Below are positions 10,057 through 16,889 of a stretch of 64,000 bases of DNA, piece by piece. Position numbers and translations under genes: made by a program. The DNA lies in the NCBI RefSeq assembly GCF_014650775.1, contig NZ_BMVP01000009.1, forward strand, positions 62,001 to 126,000. Direction: 5' to 3'. The DNA comes from Streptomyces cirratus (GTDB lineage Bacteria > Actinomycetota > Actinomycetes > Streptomycetales > Streptomycetaceae). The stretch's first letter is position 1. Every line of letters starts with the position of its first letter. The notes under the pieces were generated by a model. It saw only the letters and a list, made by a program, of their open reading frames with translations. It was not told the origin of the DNA and ran no database searches.

Positions 10057-10087
10057 ACTGTGGGCCCTCACGCGGCGTGAGGTGCAA
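10057..10087 (-). promoter_or_regulatory. tipA promoter with 19-bp spacer and MerR-type operator
   Basis: Reading towards tipA, -35 TTGCAC (10082-10087) and -10 CACAGT (10057-10062) are separated by exactly 19 bp. The spacer overlaps the inverted repeat CCTCACG-CCG-CGTGAGG (10066-10082). Over-long spacers with a central dyad are the hallmark of MerR-activated promoters, and the sequence closely resembles the classical Streptomyces tipA promoter. Confidence 0.88.
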
Positions 10088-10106
10088 GTCCCGCCCGGGC
10101 GGACCG

Positions 10107-10649
10107 CTACTCGGGCCTGGATGCCAGCGCCACCAGCTCGAAGGCCGTCTTGCCGTCCAGGGACTCGCGCACGATGTCGGCGTGACCGGCGTGCCGGGCG
10201 AACTCCTCGATCAGGTGCAGCAGCAGCCAGCGCATCGACACCTTGCCGTCCTTCGGGAACCAGGGCGCGTCGGGCAGCGGGAACGTCTCGTTCAGGCTGT
10301 CCAGGCCCGCGACGAACGCGGCCGTCTGCGCCGCCACGTCGTCCCAGAAGGCGAGCACCTCCCCGACCGTCTCCTCGCCGACGAGCCGGAAGGAGTCACC
10401 CCAGGTCTCCTCGGTGCGCTGCCGCTCGTTCGGCTGCTGCTGCGCCATCCGCAGCCAGTTGAGCTCACACTCCGCGCAGTGCTTGAGCAGCCCCGACAGG
10501 GACAGCTCGCTCGCGCTCGGGCGGCTCGCCGCCTGCTCCTCACTGAGGCCGAGCACCGCACGGCGGATGCCGCCGCGCTGGGCCTCCACGAAGGACAGGA
10601 GCGCGCCGCGCTCGTCGCCGTGGGCTTCCGCGGGAACGTGAGTGACCAT
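10107..10649 (-). CDS. DinB-fold (DUF664) protein
   Basis: Four-helix-bundle DinB/YfiT-like protein of 180 residues. Family members often bind a metal through three histidines and include mycothiol- or bacillithiol-dependent transferases. Visible candidate ligands are H in LSGLLKHCAECE (about 54-65) and H in LHLIEEFARHAGHADI near the C terminus. Substrate unknown. ATG at 10649. Lies between the PBP gene and tipA on the same strand, with gaps of about 100 and 80 bp. Confidence 0.82.
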   Translation of the reverse strand: MVTHVPAEAHGDERGALLSFVEAQRGGIRRAVLGLSEEQAASRPSASELSLSGLLKHCAECELNWLRMAQQQPNERQRTEETWGDSFRLVGEETVGEVLAFWDDVAAQTAAFVAGLDSLNETFPLPDAPWFPKDGKVSMRWLLLHLIEEFARHAGHADIVRESLDGKTAFELVALASRPE

Positions 10650-10755
10650 GCTGACCGACCGCCTCGTGTTGCTGGTGCTCTCTTGCTGACGAGAACCACG
10701 CTACGCAGGCTTGCGGTCAGGTCCGGTCCTCAATCGCGTCGTCGCCGCGCGCCGG

Positions 10756-12831
10756 TCACGGCGCGTCCGGGCGGATCACCGGGAGGGCGGTGCGGGGCTG
10801 CGGGAGGAGCGCCTTGGAGAGGTCCTGCTTGCCCGCGTCGTCGAGCCCGTACATGGCCTCGTAGATGTTGCGGACGGCCGGCCCCGAGGCGCCGGAGCCG
10901 GTGCCGCCCTGCGAGATCGTCATCACGATCGAATAGTCCGCGGTGTACGAGGCGAACCACGAGGTGGTCTGCTTGCCCTGGACCTCGGCGGTGCCGGTCT
11001 TGGCGTGCATCGGGATCTGCTTCTGCGGCCAGCCGCCGAAGCGCCAGGCGGCGCTGCCGTTCGTGACGACGGAGGCGAGGGCCCCGTCGATGTCGTCGCG
11101 GGTCTCGGCGTCCATCGGCAGCCGGCCCTGCTCCTTCGGCGCGATCTCCTTGACCGAGGACCCGTCGGCGCTGACGACCGCTTTGCCGATGCTGGGCTGG
11201 TGGAGCATGCCGCCGTTGGCGATGGCCGCGTAGACGGAGGCCATCTGCACCGGCGTGACGAGGGTGTCGCCCTGGCCGATGGAGTAGTTGATCGCGTCGC
11301 CCTCGCGGAGCTGGTTGCCCTGGCGGCAGTTCTCGTAGGCGATCTTCTCCGCGAAACTGCCGTCCTTCTTGCCGTCGCGGCACCAGGCGGCCTTGTTCGC
11401 CTCGAAGAAGTCCTTCTTCCACTGCCGGTCGGGGACCCGGCCCGGGACCTCGTTCGGCAGGTCGATGCCGGTGGGCTTGCCCAGGCCGAACTCGTGGGCC
11501 GTCTTGAAGAACCAGTCGGCCGGGTCCTTCTTCGGCTTGATGCCGCCGTCGTTCTTCCACTCCTGGTCCGCGATGCCGTAGTAGACGGTGTCGCAGGACA
11601 CTTCCAGGGCCTTGCCGATGGTGATGTCGCCGTAGCCCTGCGACTCGAAGTTGGTGAAGGTCTGGTTCCCGACCCGGTACGAGCTGGGGCAGCCGTAGCG
11701 GCCGTTGAAGGGGTACCCGGCGTTCACCGCGGCCGTCGAGGAGACCACCTTGAAGATCGAGCCGGGTGCGGCCTGGCCCTGGATCGCCCGGTTCAGCAGC
11801 GGGTAGTTGGAGTCCTTGTCGGTGAGGGCCTTGTAGTCCTTGGCCGAGATGCCGCCGACCCAGGCGTTGGGGTCGTAGGTCGGGTTGGAGGCCATCGCGA
11901 CGATCCGGCCGGTCTTGGCCTCCATGACCACGACGGCGCCGGAGTCGGCCTCGTAGTTGCGGTGGGTGTTCTTGTCGTACGTCTTGCGGGCCTCGACCAT
12001 GGCGTTGTTCAGCTCGCGCTCGGCGACCGCCTGCACGCGCGCGTCGATCGAGGTGACGATGTTCGCCCCGGGCTGCGGCTTCACGCTCACGCCCTCGCCG
12101 ATGACCCGGCCGAGGTTGTCCACCTCGTAGCGGGTGATGCCGGCCTTGCCGCGCAGCTCCTTGTCGTACGTGCGCTCCAGGCCGGAGCGGCCGACCTGGT
12201 CGGAGCGCAGGTAGGGGGAGTCGGTGTTCTTGGCCTTCTTGATCTCCTCGTCGGTGACCGGCGAGAGGTAGCCGAGCACCTGGGAGGTGTTGGCCTGGTC
12301 GGGGGCGGCGTAGCGGCGCTGGGCGGTGGGCTCGGCGGTGATGCCGGGGAACTGCTCCGCGTGCTCGCGTATCTCCAGGACCTGGTCGGTGGTCGCCTCG
12401 TCGGTGACGGGGATCGGCTGGTACGGCGATCCGTTCCAGCAGGGCTTGGGGGTCTTGGCGTCGCAGAGCCGGACGCTGTTGACCACGTCCTCGGGCGGGA
12501 GGCCGAGGACGCCCGCGAGGCGGGTCAGGACGCCCTTGCCGCGGTCCTTCATCTTCGACAGGTCGGTGCGGCTCGCGGAGACCACCATGCGGGTCTCGTT
12601 GTCGGCCAGCGGAACTCCGCGGTCGTCGAGGATGGAGCCGCGCACGGCGGGCTGGACCACCTGCTGGGTGTTGTTGTTCTTCGCCTCGTCCGTGTACTCC
12701 TGGCCGTTGCGTATCTGGAGGTACCAGAGACGGCCGCCGAGGGTGAGCAGCAGCGAGAAGACCACCACCTGGATGATCACCAGTCGGTTCTGGACCCGGG
12801 GGGTCCGCCCGGTCTCCGGTATGTTGCTCAA
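10756..12831 (-). CDS. Class B high-molecular-mass penicillin-binding protein (transpeptidase, PBP2 type)
   Basis: Periplasmic-face transpeptidase that cross-links peptidoglycan. The 691-residue protein has one N-terminal membrane anchor (about 18-38), a dimerisation region (RGSILDDRGVPLA), and the transpeptidase domain. The nucleophile motif is SIFK (Ser358). The second motif reads SCD at 412-414 where most class B enzymes have SxN. The KTG motif is at 611-613. Start is TTG at 12831, preceded by GGGAGAG at 7 nt spacing. No partner SEDS or mre genes adjoin it, so its growth phase role (vegetative or sporulation) is open. Confidence 0.92.
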   Translation of the reverse strand: MSNIPETGRTPRVQNRLVIIQVVVFSLLLTLGGRLWYLQIRNGQEYTDEAKNNNTQQVVQPAVRGSILDDRGVPLADNETRMVVSASRTDLSKMKDRGKGVLTRLAGVLGLPPEDVVNSVRLCDAKTPKPCWNGSPYQPIPVTDEATTDQVLEIREHAEQFPGITAEPTAQRRYAAPDQANTSQVLGYLSPVTDEEIKKAKNTDSPYLRSDQVGRSGLERTYDKELRGKAGITRYEVDNLGRVIGEGVSVKPQPGANIVTSIDARVQAVAERELNNAMVEARKTYDKNTHRNYEADSGAVVVMEAKTGRIVAMASNPTYDPNAWVGGISAKDYKALTDKDSNYPLLNRAIQGQAAPGSIFKVVSSTAAVNAGYPFNGRYGCPSSYRVGNQTFTNFESQGYGDITIGKALEVSCDTVYYGIADQEWKNDGGIKPKKDPADWFFKTAHEFGLGKPTGIDLPNEVPGRVPDRQWKKDFFEANKAAWCRDGKKDGSFAEKIAYENCRQGNQLREGDAINYSIGQGDTLVTPVQMASVYAAIANGGMLHQPSIGKAVVSADGSSVKEIAPKEQGRLPMDAETRDDIDGALASVVTNGSAAWRFGGWPQKQIPMHAKTGTAEVQGKQTTSWFASYTADYSIVMTISQGGTGSGASGPAVRNIYEAMYGLDDAGKQDLSKALLPQPRTALPVIRPDAP

Positions 12832-12930
12832 CTCGGCTCTCCCCCGGACGTTCCCGCCTGACGCTTGCCCGGCCGAGTGTAGAACGGGAAGCGGAACGGA
12901 CCGCGCGCGGACCGGCCACCGGGCGGGGCG

Positions 12931-13061
12931 CGGGCGGGGTGCGGCCGCCGCCCGGGCCGGATGCAGGCGCCGCGCGGGCGGGGTGCGACCGACGCGCGGG
13001 CCGGGTGCAGGCGCCGCCCCGGCCGGATGCAGGCGCCCCGTGGGCGGGGTGCGGCTGTCAG
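12931..13061. repeat. 22-bp tandem repeat array downstream of the aldehyde dehydrogenase gene
   Basis: Five units of 22 bp start at 12931, 12953, 12975, 12997 and 13019, with a sixth partial unit running into the aldehyde dehydrogenase stop codon. The core varies between CGGGCGGGGTGCG and CGGGCCGGATGCAGGCGCC. The array fills the spacer before the PBP gene promoter. Confidence 0.75.
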
Positions 13062-14515
13062 AAGGGGAAGCTGGTCCGGCCGTGCTGGACCGAGATCCAC
13101 TTCTGGGTGGTGAAGGCCTCCACCGTCGCCTCGCCGTTCAGCCGGCCCAGCCCCGAGGCCTTCTCGCCGCCGAAGGCCGCCAGGGGCTCGTCGCCGATGG
13201 TGGAGTCGTTGACGTGGATCATCCCGGTCTCGATCCGCTGGGCGAACCGCACCCCGCGCTCCACGTCCCGCGTGTGCACCGCGCCGCTGAGCCCGTACGG
13301 GGTGGCGTTCGTGAGCCGGACGGCCTCGTCCTCGCCGTCGAACACCACCAGCAGCGCCACCGGGCCGAATATCTCCTGGCCCAGCAGCGGGGAGTCCTCG
13401 GGGAGCCCGGCCAGCACCGTCGGTTCCACGAGGTTGCCGCGCGTAGAACCGCGCACGAGTGCCTGCGCGCCCTCCTCGACGGCCCGGTCCACGAGGGCGG
13501 TCAGGGCGTCGGCCTGGAAGGAGTTGATGAGGGGGCCGATGTGGGTGTCGGCCTCGTGCGGGTCGCCGGTCTTGAGGCTCCGCACCCGCGCCGTGAACTT
13601 CTCCGTGAACTCCTCGGCCACGGAGGCGTCCACGAGGATCCGGTTGGCGGCCATGCAGACCTGGCCCTGGTACACGAAGCGGCTGAACACGGCCGCGTCC
13701 ACGGCGTAGTCGAGGTCGGCGTCGTCGAGGACGACAAGGGCGCTGTTGCCGCTGAGTTCCAGGACGGTCCGCTTGAAGTGGCGGGCTGCGACGGCGCCGA
13801 CGTGCCGGCCGACGCGGTCGGAACCGGCGAAGGAGATGACCTTGGGGACGGGGTGGGTGAGGATCGCGTCGCCTATCTCGGCGATGTCGGTGACCAGGAC
13901 GTTCAGCAGCCCGGCCGGGAGGCCGGCGTCCTCGAAGACCTTGGCGATGACCCCGCCGCCCACCACGGGGGCGTTCTGGTTCGGCTTGATCACGACGGCG
14001 TTGCCGAGCGCGAGCGCCGGGGCGACCGACTTCATGGTCACCAGGAACGGGAAGTTGAAGGGGCTGATGACGGCGATGACCCCGACCGGGAGACGCTGGA
14101 CGCGGTTCTCCTTGCCTTCGACCGGCGAGGGCAGGATCCGTCCTTCGGGGCGGATCGCCAGCTGGATCGCCTCGCGGATGAACTCCATCGCGAGGTGGAC
14201 CTCGTACTCGGCCTTGGGACGGGTCCCGCCGAGCTCGTCGATCATCGCCTCGACGATCTCCTTCTGGCGGTCCTCGGTGATCCGGAGGGCCCGCTCCAGG
14301 ACGGCGCGTCTCGCGTAGGGGCTGGTGGCGGCCCACTCCCGCTGCGCGCGTTCGGCGGCGCGGTAGGCCTGGTCGACCTGCTCGACCGTGGCGGCGGTGA
14401 TCGCGGCGAGCTTCTCACCGTTGTAGGGGTTGACGTCGATGATGTCCCACGAACCGGCGCCGGGCAGCCATTCGCCATCGATGTACTGGTGGGCCAGGTC
14501 GTCGAATATGGACAT
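13058..14515 (-). CDS. Aldehyde dehydrogenase (NAD(P)+-dependent)
   Basis: Oxidises an aldehyde to the acid. The 485-residue protein has the full ALDH fold: the Rossmann region with VVIKPNQNAP, SFAGSDRVGRHVG, general base Glu253 in LELSGNSAL, and nucleophile Cys287 in YQGQVCMAANR. The sequence resembles benzaldehyde/vanillin-type dehydrogenases, but the substrate cannot be fixed. The ATG at 14515 (MSIFDDLAHQY) is used; the open frame continues upstream to 14581. No pathway genes adjoin it. Confidence 0.93.
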   Translation of the reverse strand: MSIFDDLAHQYIDGEWLPGAGSWDIIDVNPYNGEKLAAITAATVEQVDQAYRAAERAQREWAATSPYARRAVLERALRITEDRQKEIVEAMIDELGGTRPKAEYEVHLAMEFIREAIQLAIRPEGRILPSPVEGKENRVQRLPVGVIAVISPFNFPFLVTMKSVAPALALGNAVVIKPNQNAPVVGGGVIAKVFEDAGLPAGLLNVLVTDIAEIGDAILTHPVPKVISFAGSDRVGRHVGAVAARHFKRTVLELSGNSALVVLDDADLDYAVDAAVFSRFVYQGQVCMAANRILVDASVAEEFTEKFTARVRSLKTGDPHEADTHIGPLINSFQADALTALVDRAVEEGAQALVRGSTRGNLVEPTVLAGLPEDSPLLGQEIFGPVALLVVFDGEDEAVRLTNATPYGLSGAVHTRDVERGVRFAQRIETGMIHVNDSTIGDEPLAAFGGEKASGLGRLNGEATVEAFTTQKWISVQHGRTSFPF

Positions 14516-14607
14516 GCCATCCCTTACTGCGAGCGCGCACCCGTGCGCTGCACCGGAGACCGATCGGTCGTCGTCATGCACTGATCAGACGTCATAGTAC
14601 GTGCGAA

Positions 14608-15468
14608 TCAAGACAGTTGGAGGAGTCCGCGCAGGAGATCGCGGGTCCTGTCGGGATCGGGGCAGTCCGCCTGGAGCCGCTCCATCGCCCGTGCGTACTG
14701 CGCCACTTCTTCGTCTTTGTCCAGGTAGAGGGCGCTGGTGAGCTGTTCCAGATAGACGATGTCCTGGAGGTCGGACTCCGGAAAGCGCAGCAGCGTGAAC
14801 GCGCCGCTCTCGCCCGCGTGGCCGCCGAAGGAGAAGGGCATCACCTGGAGCTGGACGTTGGGGCGCTGGGAGACCTCGATGAGGTGCTCCAGCTGGCCGC
14901 GCATCACGTCGCGGTCGCCGTAGGGACGGCGCAGCGCGGCTTCGTCGAGGACGGCGTGGAAGACCGGGGCGCTCTCGGAGACGAGGACCTTCTGGCGCTC
15001 CAGGCGCAGCGCGACGCGGCGGTCGATCTCGGCCGCGGAGGCGCCCGGCATGCCGCGCTTGACGACGGCCTGGGCGTAGGCCTCCGTCTGTAGCAGTCCG
15101 TGGACGAACTGGACCTCGTAGATGCGGATGAGGGAGGCGGCGCCTTCGAGGCCGATGTACGTCTGGAACCACCCGGGCAGCACGTCGCCGTAACTGTGCC
15201 ACCAGCCCGCCGCGTTGGCCTCGCGGACCAGTCCCAGGAGGGACTCGCGCTCCGCGCCGTCCGTGACTCCGTAGAGCGTCAGGAGGTCTTCGACGTCCCG
15301 GGCCTTGAAGCTCACCCTTCCCAACTCCAAGCGGCTGATCTTCGATTCGGATGCGCGGATCGAGTAGCCGGCCGCCTCACGGGTGATGCCGCGGGATTCT
15401 CGGAGTCGCCTGAGCTGTGAGCCCAGGAGGATGCGGCGCACCACGGAACCGCTGGCTTCTGCGGTCAC
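14608..15468 (-). CDS. XRE-family regulator with DUF5753 (Scr1-like)
   Basis: DNA-binding regulator with an N-terminal helix-turn-helix (LRRLRESRGITREAAGYSIR, about 18-37) followed by the DUF5753 domain typical of Streptomyces regulators paired with DUF397 proteins. Length 286 from the GTG at 15468 (MTAEASGS), which follows GGGAGGGCAGGA; the frame is open far upstream. Diverges from the ATP-binding gene. The motif GTGCACGTGCAT lies in the shared upstream region and recurs near the DUF397 gene, suggesting a common regulon. Confidence 0.9.
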   Translation of the reverse strand: MTAEASGSVVRRILLGSQLRRLRESRGITREAAGYSIRASESKISRLELGRVSFKARDVEDLLTLYGVTDGAERESLLGLVREANAAGWWHSYGDVLPGWFQTYIGLEGAASLIRIYEVQFVHGLLQTEAYAQAVVKRGMPGASAAEIDRRVALRLERQKVLVSESAPVFHAVLDEAALRRPYGDRDVMRGQLEHLIEVSQRPNVQLQVMPFSFGGHAGESGAFTLLRFPESDLQDIVYLEQLTSALYLDKDEEVAQYARAMERLQADCPDPDRTRDLLRGLLQLS

Positions 15469-15840
15469 TAGTCCTGCCCTCCCCATCGCAATGGTGTGCG
15501 CGTGGTCAGCGCTGTCGTCTGCGTGCTGCGTCGCTGGGGCCCCCGAACCCCAGGGGCCGCAGTCTGCCACCAAAACGCACCTGTCCGTACTCGTTCTGTA
15601 ACGGAATCCCGCGCCCCGGAAAAGAAGTCCGTAAGTATGCGTAGGAAGAAATGAGCAAGAACCATCACGGGACGGGACAGGTCCGGCGCGTGCACGTGCA
15701 TCTGCCCTTGCATCCGGCTTCGGCATTCGGAACGATGGTCCCCGCGCACCTGCGTGCTCTTCGCGCCGGCGCCGGACCCACCCCGCAGTTCTTTCTGGCC
15801 GGAGACGCCGCTCCGTCCGCGAATCCCGGGAGTGCCTCGC
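15469..15840. other. Divergent control region between the XRE and ATP-binding genes
   Basis: 372 bp without a credible gene. It holds the divergent promoters and one copy of the shared motif at 15690-15712. No confident -10/-35 boxes were identified. Confidence 0.5.
15690..15712. promoter_or_regulatory. Candidate operator, copy 1 (GTGCACGTGCAT core)
   Basis: The 18-mer GTGCACGTGCATCTGCCC lies at 15690-15707, with a 10-bp palindrome TGCACGTGCA at its core. It is repeated as an exact reverse complement at 16816-16833. It stands upstream of both divergent genes. Confidence 0.6.
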
Positions 15841-16350
15841 ATGGGGACGAATGGATCGACCATGCTCGAGCCGTTACGGCAGGGGCTGCCCCCGGTCGAC
15901 CCCACGGCTGTCTCGGGGTCCGCTTCCTGCGCCTTGCCCGCCCGCTTCGAAGCGGTGCGCGGAGCGCGCTCGTTCACCCGCTCGACGCTGTCCCAGTGGG
16001 GCCTCGACCAGCGCTTCGACGACGTGTCCCTGGTCGTCTCGGAACTCGTCACCAACGCGCTGCGCCATGCCCTGCCCGATGACGCGCGCGGGATCGCCCC
16101 GGATCCGGACGCCCCGGTACGGCTGCACCTGATGCGGTGGAGCACCCGGCTGGTGTGCGCGGTGCGCGACCCCAGCGAGGACCGGCCGGGCGGAGAGTTC
16201 TCACCGGAGCGGACCGACGAGAACTGCGACCTGGAGTCGGGGCGCGGACTGTTCCTCGTGGACTCGTACAGCGACAGCTGGGGCTGGCACCCGCTCGCGG
16301 GACGGCTGACCGGCAAGGTCGTCTGGGCGCTGTTCCTGCTGCACGACTGA
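15841..16350 (+). CDS. ATP-binding regulatory protein (RsbW-like GHKL kinase fold)
   Basis: Small anti-sigma-factor-like ATPase of 169 residues. The N box is VVSELVTNALRHA (about 66-78), the G1 region CAVRDPSE, and the G2 region ESGRGLFLVDSYSD; these form the GHKL ATP pocket. Such proteins in Streptomyces often pair with XRE and DUF397 genes, as here. The ATG at 15841 follows GGGAG at 8 nt spacing; the frame is open to 15754. The target sigma factor or partner is not evident. Confidence 0.87.
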   Translation: MGTNGSTMLEPLRQGLPPVDPTAVSGSASCALPARFEAVRGARSFTRSTLSQWGLDQRFDDVSLVVSELVTNALRHALPDDARGIAPDPDAPVRLHLMRWSTRLVCAVRDPSEDRPGGEFSPERTDENCDLESGRGLFLVDSYSDSWGWHPLAGRLTGKVVWALFLLHD

Positions 16351-16404
16351 GCGGGCGGCGCGGGCGGCTCAGGCCGCCATCACCTGCATGGCGAAGGCCG
16401 AAAC

Positions 16405-16457
16405 CACGTGCACCGGCCGGGATCGATCTATCCGATCGATCCCGGCCGGTGCACGTG
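16405..16457. terminator. Perfect 24-bp inverted repeat between convergent genes
   Basis: Arms 16405-16428 and 16434-16457 are exact reverse complements around the 5-nt loop TATCC. The hairpin sits between the stop of the ATP-binding gene and the stop of the DUF397 gene and should terminate both transcripts. Its outer ends contain CACGTGCAC, so one arm overlaps a further copy of the local operator core (16449-16460). Confidence 0.8.
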
Positions 16458-16503
16458 CATGGCTGGATGTAGTGCTGCGCCTTGCGTCAGGCCGATCAAC
16501 GGT

Positions 16504-16749
16504 TCAGATGACCAGGTGATCGAACTCTCCGTCCTTGACGCCCAGCAGCAGCGCCACTATCTCGGCCGGCGTGTAGATGAGCGCCGGGCCGTCCGGGAAG
16601 CGCGAGTTGCGCATCGCGACGTCGCCGCCCGGCAGTTTGGCGAACTCGACACAGGAACCTTGCGAATTGCTGTGTCTGCTCTTCTGCCAGGTCAGCCCAA
16701 ACAAGGAAGTGAGTTCTGCAGCTGCCATCCCGTTGTACGCGTGGTCCAC
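16504..16749 (-). CDS. DUF397 protein
   Basis: 81-residue DUF397 protein with the family hallmark TWQKSRHSNSQGSCVEFAKL followed by VAMRNSRFPDGPAL. DUF397 proteins partner with XRE/DUF5753 regulators and bind or antagonise them; this function is from family knowledge. GTG start at 16749. The nearest partners are the XRE and ATP-binding genes 0.2-2 kb away. A copy of their shared motif lies about 65-85 bp upstream of this start. Confidence 0.9.
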   Translation of the reverse strand: MDHAYNGMAAAELTSLFGLTWQKSRHSNSQGSCVEFAKLPGGDVAMRNSRFPDGPALIYTPAEIVALLLGVKDGEFDHLVI

Positions 16750-16810
16750 AGGAAGCCCCCGATAGTGCAGATGTCAACTGCACCGGATCATAGCTCTGTT
16801 CACGGCCAGC

Positions 16811-16833
16811 TGCATGGGCAGATGCACGTGCAC
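16811..16833. promoter_or_regulatory. Candidate operator, copy 3 (upstream of DUF397 gene)
   Basis: Contains the exact reverse complement (16816-16833) of the 18-mer at 15690-15707; the match extends with one mismatch to 23 bp. Relative to the DUF397 gene it has the same orientation as copy 1 has to the XRE gene. Confidence 0.6.
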
Positions 16834-16889
16834 GGAGGGTGCCGTAGTGATCACTGGAACGCCGCACATGTCCCTCACACCGCTGCTGA

